Part shown: positions 1 through 5,183 of the stretch, piece after piece
Layout of the letters: each line of letters opens with the position of its first letter
How positions within the stretch are numbered: the stretch's first letter is position 1
Assembly (NCBI GenBank): GCA_937920335.1
Contig: CALGUT010000038.1
Span: 1-5,206 of the forward strand
DNA length: 5,206 nt
Direction of reading: 5' to 3'
Source of the DNA: an uncultured Opitutales bacterium
Lineage (GTDB): Bacteria > Verrucomicrobiota > Verrucomicrobiia > Opitutales > UBA2995
Position numbers and translations under genes: made by a program
Notes under the pieces: model-generated
The model's input: the letters and a program-made list of their open reading frames with translations, nothing else
Told to the model about the DNA's origin: nothing
The model's database searches: none

Positions 1-54
1 CTGACGTCGTTTGCTGTCCTGACGTCGTTTGCTGTCCTGACGTCGTTTGCTGTC
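1..54. repeat. 18-bp tandem direct repeat, three perfect copies
   Basis: Three identical head-to-tail copies of CTGACGTCGTTTGCTGTC fill bases 1-54 and touch the window edge, so the array may continue to the left. A shorter degenerate relative follows at 55-70, sharing the GCTGTCC end. Because 18 is a multiple of three, the array is open in some frames; on the minus strand it reads as repeated GQQTTS directly after a SHOCT-like helix. It could be a coding minisatellite or a non-coding tandem array. No spacers separate the units, so it is not a CRISPR array. Confidence 0.9.
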
Positions 55-148
55 CATCTCTTAGCTGTCCGAGTTTCTTAAGTTCTTCATAAACATTAAC
101 GGAAGTATTTACTGTTGATGAGGTCTGGGAGTCTTGAGGTCTTCCCAT
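1..148 (-). CDS. Partial ORF with SHOCT-like helix and GQQTTS repeats
   Basis: This is a minus-strand open frame that leaves the window at base 1. From the ATG at 146-148 it reads a Ser/Thr/Gln-rich linker, then VYEELKKLGQLRDG (about bases 52-94), then three GQQTTS units from the tandem repeat. The helix closely resembles the first helix of SHOCT domains, short C-terminal modules usually near 30 residues. The usual second half of the domain (an 'I-T-E-E-E-F' type segment) is absent from the visible part and the repeats stand in its place. The frame is open back to a stop at 314-316, and the part upstream of the ATG also looks protein-like (PVEVRFRLV, then a Ser-rich run), but there is no ATG in it and no clear ribosome site. 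It may be the end of a longer gene broken upstream, or a short real gene. The SHOCT resemblance is by eye only. Confidence 0.35.
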   Translation of the reverse strand, partial: MGRPQDSQTSSTVNTSVNVYEELKKLGQLRDGQQTTSGQQTTSGQQTTS

Positions 149-219
149 TGCGTCATATGCCACCGTCGAACTGGAAACAATTGTTGGTTTTTCGTTGGGT
201 AATGCGGATGACGAGCTAA

Positions 220-420
220 CAAGCCGGAACCTTACTTCAACTGGAGGCCACCTTCCGCGATTTGTACTACTTATCAACAGCCAAGGAAAAGAGCTGGCAA
301 AAAGCTCACCGTATTAAGGATACGAAAATTGAAACTGGGGACACTAGGAATATAGTGACCAAAGAAGACTATGAGAAGACACTAGCTAAGGCTAGAGAGA
401 GGATGAAGCAGCTAGGTTAG
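220..420 (+). pseudogene. Start-less C-terminal coding remnant, function unknown
   Basis: This open frame runs from just after a TAA at 217-219 to a TAG at 418-420, about 66 residues. It contains no ATG except one eleven bases before the stop, and no convincing alternative start. The residues look like a genuine soluble helical protein tail: a Leu/Tyr-rich helix (RDLYYLSTAKEKSWQKAH), then a polar link, then TKEDYEKTLAKARERMKQLG at the end. I do not recognise the family. The stop lies six bases from the stop of the convergent ABM-like gene. The frame overlaps the minus-strand open frame extending to 313, so at most one of them can be the original gene over 220-313. The likeliest reading is a 5'-truncated gene fragment; chance openness is the alternative. 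Confidence 0.35.
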
Positions 421-426
421 GTTCCT

Positions 427-732
427 TTACAAGCTTGTCTTCACAACCTTACGGACCGTGAACCCATCTGGAAAGCCGCCATCCAAAAGTGGATCAAGCA
501 AATCACCGATTCCTTGTTCAGTTCTCCATGCAAGGTACTTGTCATAGTCGGAATGTGAATCCCAGTCGGAGAGGGCGTAGAATACAGGTTCTTCACTGTC
601 TTCATAAATGTCTACGCTCCTGCAGCCCTCGAATGAGCGTGTGTCTACAAGGGCGGAACCTAGTAGCGTTTTGAATGCTTCTGTTTGGTCCGCGTTGACC
701 CGGAACTCAGCGATTATTTTAATCTCTATCAT
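427..732 (-). CDS. ABM-like (antibiotic biosynthesis monooxygenase fold) protein
   Basis: A 101-residue protein with the layout of single-domain ABM/YgiN-type proteins, which form dimeric alpha/beta barrels. The first strand is IKIIAEFRV (3-11), followed by a helix (DQTEAFKTLLGSAL), the FEGCRSVDIYED turn and strand (34-45), the PVFYALSDWDSHSDYDKYLAWR strand-helix (49-70) and a C-terminal strand FTVRKVVKT. Family members are cofactor-free monooxygenases, cyclases or heme-binding proteins. In many of them the strand before the second helix carries Glu ('E-x-W') and the helix a His; here those places read SDW and lack the His, so classical activity should not be assumed. There is no signal peptide, so it is probably cytoplasmic. 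It starts nine bases after the preceding gene's stop (ACCTTTTCA, no Shine-Dalgarno), so it is the last gene of a three-gene operon. Confidence 0.85.
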   Translation of the reverse strand: MIEIKIIAEFRVNADQTEAFKTLLGSALVDTRSFEGCRSVDIYEDSEEPVFYALSDWDSHSDYDKYLAWRTEQGIGDLLDPLLDGGFPDGFTVRKVVKTSL

Positions 733-741
733 TGAAAAGGT

Positions 742-2025
742 TTAATTTTCGTCGTCCATCCCACCGAGCACAGTCATGAAAGCTATTTTCCATTGACCGT
801 CTTCTTTCACTAACGTCCTTAGCTCTTTGCTTTTGCCCAGTAGCTCGTCTTGGCCATTAAACACGAGCTGATCGTATATGATGGAAGAAACACTTTGCCC
901 GACGTGGAGAACCTCATTCTCCATCTTTACGTACTGGCCCGTATCTTCACCCCAATTTTTGGCCCAGTCCCTGTAGCGATTTGCAATAAACCAAACTCCT
1001 TTAGTTTCCGAATAATTTCCGTTTTTCCCTCTCATGTTACGAAGGGCATTCGGATTCGGGCCTGATACCCAACTGCCCAAAACAGTATCCAAATCCTTGT
1101 CATGGCCCGCGTTTGTTTGGCGGAGAACAGTCGCCTTCACCACTTCCTCCTCATTGATTTGATCCATCAAAGGAGATGGAGAGAAACCAGCCTTGCTAAC
1201 TCCCATGACTAAGTCGAAGTGGTTCGTGGTCATATCCCTTAGCTCCCCCATCTTCATTTCATCTCGGTAGCCCGACTTTTTAGCTGCTTCCATTAGAGGA
1301 GTCGATGGAGGGGCTTTGTTCTTATCTACCAGGTGAACGGTTGCATAGGGGGCGTTCTTCTCTGGCCCGCTTGCATCCGTCAGCTTCACTAGCGACCAGT
1401 TGGATAACGACTTCTTCTCGTTGACTAGTAATTGATGGGCATCTTTGAAGATACCAGATTCGATCTTAAGATACTCGTTCTCTGAATCTTCTCGAGGTGT
1501 CATCGCATCCCACTTTATCCGTACCGAATCAGATACAGAAAGCAATTTCTCCCAACCCTTGCCTCCCTTGGTGGCCGCCTCGAATTTCCATAATGACGTT
1601 TCGATTATTTCCCGTACAGCGTTAGCATCAACATCATGCTTGCTCTGAAAACTTTGTATTGTTTTTTGTGGATACAGCTCTTGGAGAATTGTATCTAGAT
1701 CTAAAGTATCCCCCGCCCGAGTCTTCAAAACCTTAAGAGTCGCATAGTCGTAGGACTGCTGATTGGAGCGCCAAAGGCTCCAGCTCTCGATTTGCCCCTC
1801 GCTGATTAACGTTTTGTGGTAGTTTGACCAAACTTCCTCAACCTCCAAATACTCACCGATCTTACCATCCTTGACTCTCATTTTGTCGAATAAAAGGTAA
1901 AGGCTATCTGCTTCTAAGGTAAAAGTGGAAAGGCAACCCACTATAATCAAGGCGACCCATTTTCTGGTTAACGGTAAGTATTTCATTGGTTTATGACTAA
2001 GTGATTCAAATTTGAAGGATCTCAT
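742..2025 (-). CDS. Exported protein: two ABM-like segments plus NTF2/SnoaL-like domain
   Basis: A 427-residue protein if read from the ATG at 2023-2025. An internal ATG at 1984-1986 (Met14) places KYLPLTRKW before the hydrophobic stretch VALIIVGCLSTFTL and gives a more normal signal peptide; neither start has a clear Shine-Dalgarno. IVGC (28-31) could be a lipobox, otherwise cleavage after LEA (37-39) is possible. Two segments resemble each other: residues 58-100 (EYLEVEEVWSNYHKTL, then SWSLWR, then DYATLKV) and 184-233 (EYLKIESGIFKDAHQLL, then NWSLVKL, then PYATVHLV). Both look like halves of a dimeric alpha/beta barrel, fused in one chain. Residues about 292-420 look like an NTF2/SnoaL-like domain, ending in the typical ELRTLVKEDGQWKIAFM strands. 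The job is unknown; a periplasmic or outer-envelope small-molecule binder or cyclase-like enzyme is a guess. It begins 12 bases after the AOC-barrel-like gene and ends 9 before the ABM gene. Confidence 0.8.
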   Translation of the reverse strand: MRSFKFESLSHKPMKYLPLTRKWVALIIVGCLSTFTLEADSLYLLFDKMRVKDGKIGEYLEVEEVWSNYHKTLISEGQIESWSLWRSNQQSYDYATLKVLKTRAGDTLDLDTILQELYPQKTIQSFQSKHDVDANAVREIIETSLWKFEAATKGGKGWEKLLSVSDSVRIKWDAMTPREDSENEYLKIESGIFKDAHQLLVNEKKSLSNWSLVKLTDASGPEKNAPYATVHLVDKNKAPPSTPLMEAAKKSGYRDEMKMGELRDMTTNHFDLVMGVSKAGFSPSPLMDQINEEEVVKATVLRQTNAGHDKDLDTVLGSWVSGPNPNALRNMRGKNGNYSETKGVWFIANRYRDWAKNWGEDTGQYVKMENEVLHVGQSVSSIIYDQLVFNGQDELLGKSKELRTLVKEDGQWKIAFMTVLGGMDDEN

Positions 2026-2037
2026 CTTTGTGCTTCG

Positions 2038-2445
2038 TTAGATCAAATCGAACTGGGCTGTTGTCTGCCCATCGGGTGAAACTTTATAGACTCCAGCCGC
2101 AGCAACTCCGTTGAGATGCTCAAATTTGGCGGAAGCTGTGTGATGATGATTGATAACCTTAAAAATAACGCTCCCGTCTGCTTCTTTGCCGGGAGCAGAC
2201 CCGCTACCTTTGAGGTGGAAGACTTCCCCGCACTCTGTGGTTAAAACACCGTCACCCGATCCATAAATACTGCCGTCGTTGCGTTGTACTTGGGCGTACG
2301 ACCAAAGGGCGGAATATTTCGTTGTCTCTATGGTTCCTTCAGTGGAGAGTGCTATTTCGTAATTGGCTCCCTCGGCGGTAGCGGGCAACACTCTAATACC
2401 GGTTACCTGACCAGTTTCGTCTCTAAATGGTTGGTTGTCTGACAT
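2038..2445 (-). CDS. AOC-barrel-like hypothetical protein
   Basis: A 135-residue protein without signal peptide, rich in predicted beta strand. It matches by memory a widespread family of short bacterial hypothetical proteins with an allene-oxide-cyclase/DUF3224-like barrel: TGQVTGIRVLPA near the start (11-22), a middle strand LWSYAQVQRNDGSIYGSGDG (47-66), then GVLTTECGEVFHLKGSG (66-82) and the closing HLNGVAAAGVYKVSPDGQTT (110-129). The pattern 'G-x-Y-G-x-G-x-G-V-x-T-T-x-x-G-E' is the strongest family mark. No enzyme activity is established for this type of protein as far as I know; AOC-type barrels bind hydrophobic small molecules. It is the first gene of the tight cluster 2445-427. The 189 bases upstream, as far as the SMP-30-like gene, must hold its promoter if it is not read through, but I cannot point to convincing -35/-10 boxes. 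No strong ribosome site is visible. Confidence 0.8.
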   Translation of the reverse strand: MSDNQPFRDETGQVTGIRVLPATAEGANYEIALSTEGTIETTKYSALWSYAQVQRNDGSIYGSGDGVLTTECGEVFHLKGSGSAPGKEADGSVIFKVINHHHTASAKFEHLNGVAAAGVYKVSPDGQTTAQFDLI

Positions 2446-2634
2446 GATCTTGAGGTCTGTGTTTTATTTGGATTTGTTCTAATTTTTCTCTGTTGAATGC
2501 AGTGTGCACCCATAGGAATTGGTCGTAGTAAATTTAGGAAACAAAAGAAGAATATCTTTAACGGAGTAGGTTAGCTAAATATGGTGGGAAGAGTTGATTG
2601 GTAGCGTCACTTAATTTTCTTTAAAATAAGGCTG

Positions 2635-3768
2635 TTATCCGTTCAGTCTAATTCGGGCGACATACGCAAACGATGTTATGTAAAGATACTCCTCATTTTC
2701 GTCAAAACAGCAGTTGGTGACCGGATCCGGAAGCCTGATCGTGGCAAGCTTTTCACCTTCTGGAGAAATCACAAGTAGTCCACCCGGTCCTGTTGCAAAG
2801 AGGTTCCCGCTAGAGTGCATCTTCATTCCATCAAACCAACCGGTGTCGGCCTCTCCAAAAGGGCCTTCAAAAAAGACCCCGCCAGAACCATCTTCCGTTG
2901 AGAACCGCCACATCTTTCGGTCCTTCATATCCGAGCTGCCAACGTAGATCCACTTTTGGTCTGGAGAAAGCGCTATTCCGTTTGGTAATTCCATTTCGTC
3001 GCTGAGTAGATAAATGTCCCCCGTGGCAGCTTCGTAACGATAGATTCCGCTGAAGGGAATCTCTCTTTTATCATCGACAAATGCCATCTCCTCTCCGATG
3101 ACGCTGTTCTCGAGATCACAATGCCCATAGGGTGGGTCGGTAAAGTAGATATCTCCGTTGGCTGCTATGGTCAGGTCATTAGGGCTGTTTAATCGCTTGC
3201 CCTCAAAGACTGCAGTTAACGTTGAGAGGCCTTCCTGATTGATGTTGTCAAAGGCCAGCTTGGCGAGCCTCCGGTCTCCATGCTGGCAGATTACGAGGTT
3301 ACCTGCGGCATCTAGAGCAAGACCATTGGAGCCCAAGACCCCACCCTCAAAAAACGGGACTCTTCCGGTATGTCCGCCAGGAGAGAGAAATACGTTGGAT
3401 CCTTTTGCCTCGGACCACTGATGAATCTTATTTCCCTTCACGTCCGAGAAGAGAAGTATCTTCATTGAAGGAATCCAGAGCGGTCCCTCAGCGATCTCAA
3501 AGCCATCCGCAAGCACTTCAAGTTGGACTGAACCATCGCGAAACATTTTCAGATCAGAGTCATGAAGTTCAACTTGGCAGTTAAGGCTTTCCGGGGTCGC
3601 TGCGACGGCCTTAACCTCGACTGCGTTGCTTTCTTCCTTTTTTTGATGGACGTCTGACTTTGCTGTGCAGACGGAAAGTAGAATTGAGGTACCCAGTAGC
3701 ATGCCCATGAACCTCATTTTTTTCATTTTGCTAAAAATAGAATATAGCTCTGCTTCCTCATTCTTCAT
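2635..3768 (-). CDS. Exported SMP-30/gluconolactonase-like protein
   Basis: A 377-residue beta-propeller of the SMP-30/gluconolactonase/LRE family, whose members are metal-dependent lactonases or related hydrolases. The expected metal ligands are in place: Glu94 in AEGPLW, Asn197 in NSPNDL (the second Asn-loop residue), Asn263 in LPNGIALSPD and Asp313 in GWFDGMKM. The family's YFTDPPYG motif is at 208-214. Met1 is preferred because of a purine-rich Shine-Dalgarno-like tract, although Met15 or Met18 would give a tidier signal peptide. The hydrophobic segment GMLLGTSILLSVC (22-34) directs export. Cys34 could be lipidated, but Val before it is a poor lipobox, and SPase I cleavage after CTA is also possible. 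A polar linker (37-60) separates it from the propeller. The substrate is not readable from sequence; sugar lactones are the usual guess. It lies 98 bases after the secreted beta protein and 189 before the AOC-like gene. Confidence 0.93.
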   Translation of the reverse strand: MKNEEAELYSIFSKMKKMRFMGMLLGTSILLSVCTAKSDVHQKKEESNAVEVKAVAATPESLNCQVELHDSDLKMFRDGSVQLEVLADGFEIAEGPLWIPSMKILLFSDVKGNKIHQWSEAKGSNVFLSPGGHTGRVPFFEGGVLGSNGLALDAAGNLVICQHGDRRLAKLAFDNINQEGLSTLTAVFEGKRLNSPNDLTIAANGDIYFTDPPYGHCDLENSVIGEEMAFVDDKREIPFSGIYRYEAATGDIYLLSDEMELPNGIALSPDQKWIYVGSSDMKDRKMWRFSTEDGSGGVFFEGPFGEADTGWFDGMKMHSSGNLFATGPGGLLVISPEGEKLATIRLPDPVTNCCFDENEEYLYITSFAYVARIRLNG

Positions 3769-3774
3769 ATTTAT

Positions 3775-3786
3775 CCCTTTTCCTTC
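3775..3786 (-). promoter_or_regulatory. Shine-Dalgarno-like purine tract of SMP-30 gene
   Basis: On the minus strand this reads GAAGGAAAAGGG, ending six bases before the ATG at 3766-3768. It is the only clear Shine-Dalgarno-like tract in front of a gene in this window, and it is the reason for preferring the longest start of the SMP-30-like protein over the internal methionines, which have AT-rich sequence in front of them. Confidence 0.55.
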
Positions 3787-3866
3787 AGATCTTTCAGAAC
3801 CTATCTGGTTTTGTCACTAGACCTTCTCCTTTCGGTGATCAACTTCGTGATTATCCTATAGCGACC

Positions 3867-4295
3867 CTAATCGATTTCCCCTACGCGAAAGTTCATCGTT
3901 TTCTCGACTAAATCCACTGTCCCTATGGCGAAGTTCAACTTTCCGTTACTGACAAGATCTAACGTATACAACTTGAAATATTTACCCTCTTGCTTGGTCA
4001 CGCCCTGGAGAGTAGCGGTTACAACATCCTCCTCAACCTGCGACCAAGCGTGACCAGTAAACTCGCCGTAACCTGGCACGTTTTGCTTGTTTGTGAAAAC
4101 GTACGACAAGTAAACCCTTCCGTAGGGTCCCGCATCGCCCGACGCAGACAACTCATACACTTTCCCGTCTTTCGTGTGTACGGAGTCAACAGTGAAGCTC
4201 GCATCAAATACCGACGTTGGCTCTAATTTTAAATCTGCTGCAACCGCAGAAATCGAGACTGCTACAATTAAGGTGAATAATTTCAAGACTTTCAT
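3867..4295 (-). CDS. Secreted small beta-rich protein, possibly AOC-barrel-like
   Basis: A 142-residue protein with a textbook signal peptide: MKVLK, then the hydrophobic LFTLIVAVSISAVAA with cleavage expected around residues 19-21 before DLKLEP. The mature part of about 120 residues alternates short strands and turns: VFDASFTVDSVHT, KVYELSASG, RVYLSYVFTNK, a Gly-rich GYGEFTGHAW (75-84), DVVTATLQGV, KYFKLYTLDL, KLNFAIGTVDL and MNFRVGEID. The Gly-rich middle followed by an acidic strand and 'L-x-G' recalls the neighbouring AOC-barrel-like protein at 2038-2445, so a related barrel fold is suspected but not shown. No catalytic motif is recognised and there is no mature cysteine. It is the first gene of the minus-strand series; its start has no Shine-Dalgarno (AAAATAGAAT before ATG) and two short palindromes lie just upstream. 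A 98-base gap leads to the SMP-30-like gene. Confidence 0.75.
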   Translation of the reverse strand: MKVLKLFTLIVAVSISAVAADLKLEPTSVFDASFTVDSVHTKDGKVYELSASGDAGPYGRVYLSYVFTNKQNVPGYGEFTGHAWSQVEEDVVTATLQGVTKQEGKYFKLYTLDLVSNGKLNFAIGTVDLVEKTMNFRVGEID

Positions 4296-4303
4296 ATTCT
4301 ATT

Positions 4304-4343
4304 TTGTTTAAACAAGATTACAAATAAGCTGATCATTATCAGC
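4304..4343. promoter_or_regulatory. Two palindromes upstream of secreted beta protein gene
   Basis: Within 50 bases upstream of the ATG at 4293-4295 lie a perfect 12-bp palindrome TTGTTTAAACAA (4304-4315) and an inverted repeat GCTGAT-CATT-ATCAGC (4328-4343, 6-bp arms, 4-base loop). The half-site GCTGATC recurs at 4448-4454. They sit where an operator or a transcript-leader hairpin would be. No regulator is identified and AT-rich palindromes arise by chance, so this is only a candidate. Confidence 0.3.
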
Positions 4344-4501
4344 GTATCAGAATAACTAACTTAAGATGTTCGAGCCACCCCGGTAAGGATTTAAATTACT
4401 CTCAAACGGATAAAGGCTGTATAGCAGTTTTCATGCCAAAATTTTTGGCTGATCGAAAAGAATCAAAACAGTGGTTAAATATTTGAAAGTAAACTATTGG
4501 T

Positions 4502-4529
4502 CCCAGTTCGATTCTGGGCGGGGGCACCA
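4502..4529 (+). tRNA. tRNA 3'-end fragment (T-arm, acceptor strand, CCA); no 5' half
   Basis: The bases form a perfect T-arm: stem CCCAG (4502-4506), loop TTCGATT (4507-4513), stem CTGGG (4514-4518). These are followed by a 7-base acceptor strand CGGGGGC (4519-4525), discriminator A (4526) and encoded CCA (4527-4529). A working gene would need GCCCCCG plus D-arm and anticodon arm within about 45-70 bases upstream; bases 4420-4501 contain none of these. It is therefore a fragment, not a functional tRNA. A GCCCCCG acceptor with A73 would suit tRNA-Leu, but the amino acid cannot be settled without the anticodon. Fragments like this are commonly attachment-site scars of elements integrated in a tRNA gene. 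The fragment's orientation would place the element to its left. Confidence 0.8.
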
Positions 4530-4607
4530 TACTACGAATGGAGCGGAGCGGATAACTTATGCTTCCCACCATATCGGGAAAGGTCCCCGCTGCTCGAACA
4601 ATAGAAC

Positions 4608-4832
4608 TTATTCTTCCGGAGCTAGTTCGAGTTGCTTCTCTTTCAAGGCTTTGGTGACGCGTTCGAAGTCGGTCATGCATTCCTTGATGGAGTCCAAGTG
4701 CTCTTTGAGTTTGTCAGGCTCCAGATTGGGCAGTTGGGCGAGTTCGCAATTACCGCGAATCAGGAATACGATCTGGTTGAGGTCGTGAATGAGTTTGCGA
4801 AAGAAATCGGGATGTGGTTCGTCGTTGTTCAC
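4608..4832 (-). CDS. Small stand-alone histidine-kinase DHp-like protein
   Basis: A 74-residue, almost wholly helical protein starting at GTG (4830-4832). Residues 11-34 read like the H-box helix of a histidine-kinase dimerisation domain: KLIHDLNQIVFLIRGNCELAQL, with His16 followed by Asp-Leu-Asn, as in the 'H-D-x-N-N' and 'GNAELA' pattern of many hybrid kinases. A second amphipathic helix (40-68, KLKEHLDSIKECMTDFERVTKALKEK) would complete the two-helix hairpin. There is no ATP-binding (HATPase) domain in the protein or beside it, so it cannot be a kinase alone. It could be a phosphotransfer or dimerisation partner, or a degenerate remnant. It follows the 114-residue gene by six bases (AGTAAC), so the two are probably co-transcribed. 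The call rests on motif resemblance only. Confidence 0.6.
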   Translation of the reverse strand: MNNDEPHPDFFRKLIHDLNQIVFLIRGNCELAQLPNLEPDKLKEHLDSIKECMTDFERVTKALKEKQLELAPEE

Positions 4833-4838
4833 GTTACT

Positions 4839-5183
4839 TTAAGGCCTTCGGAAAATGCGTTTCAGGTAATCTCTAAGGTAAAAGCTAAATACCGCATGTC
4901 GATACCATCCCTCCTTTCTGATTTTGGAGATCCAGTTTAAACAGTCATCCTCCAGGTTCGATATCACTTTTTTTGCATCTACTCCCACGGTTTCTTCTTT
5001 GGGGAGAAGTTGGTGAGTATGACCCGTTGAGTCGCCTGAAATGGTGTAAGTAATAGCTTCACCACTTGGATCTTTGGCAAAGATACACCATTCCCATGAC
5101 CGCGACTCTTTTCGAGTTAGGTGCCACTTTCGGGAATTTTTGTGCATAAATAGTGGGCTCCCTTGCGGATCGTGTTGGATCAT
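4839..5183 (-). CDS. Hypothetical protein, 114 residues
   Basis: I do not recognise this family. The N-terminal half (residues 8-50) looks like a small beta sheet rich in Trp and charged residues: SPLFMHKNSRKWHLTR, SWEWCIFAKD, EAITYTISG. A HTHQ motif follows at 55-58. The C-terminal half is helical and basic (KKVISNLEDDCLNWISKIRKEGW, then FYLRDYLKRIFRRP). There is no signal peptide or membrane segment. The ATG at 5181-5183 overlaps the stop of an upstream frame as ATGA, which supports this start through translational coupling. The next gene, the DHp-like protein, starts six bases after its stop, so the two probably act together, perhaps as an adaptor pair; that is inference from spacing alone. 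Confidence 0.6.
   Translation of the reverse strand: MIQHDPQGSPLFMHKNSRKWHLTRKESRSWEWCIFAKDPSGEAITYTISGDSTGHTHQLLPKEETVGVDAKKVISNLEDDCLNWISKIRKEGWYRHAVFSFYLRDYLKRIFRRP

Larger units (their letters stand above)
4296..4607. other. Gene-free region between secreted protein and DHp-like gene
   Basis: About 310 bases with no supportable gene. The left part (4296-4400) is AT-rich and should hold the promoter of the secreted beta protein, with two palindromes but no clear -35/-10 pair. The middle holds the tRNA 3' fragment. Open frames crossing this stretch on either strand are artefacts of the tRNA sequence: PPPRIELGP on the minus strand is the usual mistranslation of a T-arm and CCA end. The right part (4530-4607) lies downstream of the DHp-like gene and has one 5-bp hairpin (4563-4580) without a U-tract. 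Confidence 0.7.

Noticed and set aside
1..70. Possible CRISPR-like array
   Set aside because: The units are directly adjacent with no spacers and only 18 bp long.
2610..2630. Hairpin CTTAATTTT/AAAATAAG just past the SMP-30 gene stop, as a terminator
   Set aside because: The stem is nearly all A/T with a bulge and has no following U-tract on the minus strand.
2446..2634. Promoter for the three-gene operon
   Set aside because: I looked for -35/-10 and for the Bacteroidetes-type TAnnTTTG box on the minus strand and found no convincing pair.
4019..4226. Two overlapping open frames inside the secreted beta protein gene
   Set aside because: They are out-of-frame shadows of a gene with a clear signal peptide.
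4502..4529. End of a tmRNA (ssrA) gene
   Set aside because: A tmRNA acceptor usually pairs a 5' GGGG with CTCC before ACCA; here the strand is CGGGGGC, which requires a 5' GCCCCCG.
4563..4580. TTCCC/GGGAA hairpin downstream of the DHp-like gene, as a terminator
   Set aside because: Only five base pairs with an eight-base loop and no T-run after it.
4402..4680. Minus-strand open frame of about 92 codons across the tRNA fragment
   Set aside because: It contains PPPRIELGP, the standard mistranslation of a tRNA T-arm and CCA end, and overlaps the better-supported DHp-like gene.
4632..4940. Plus-strand open frame of about 102 codons
   Set aside because: It lies opposite two minus-strand genes, one of which has recognisable motifs, and its residues show no family features.
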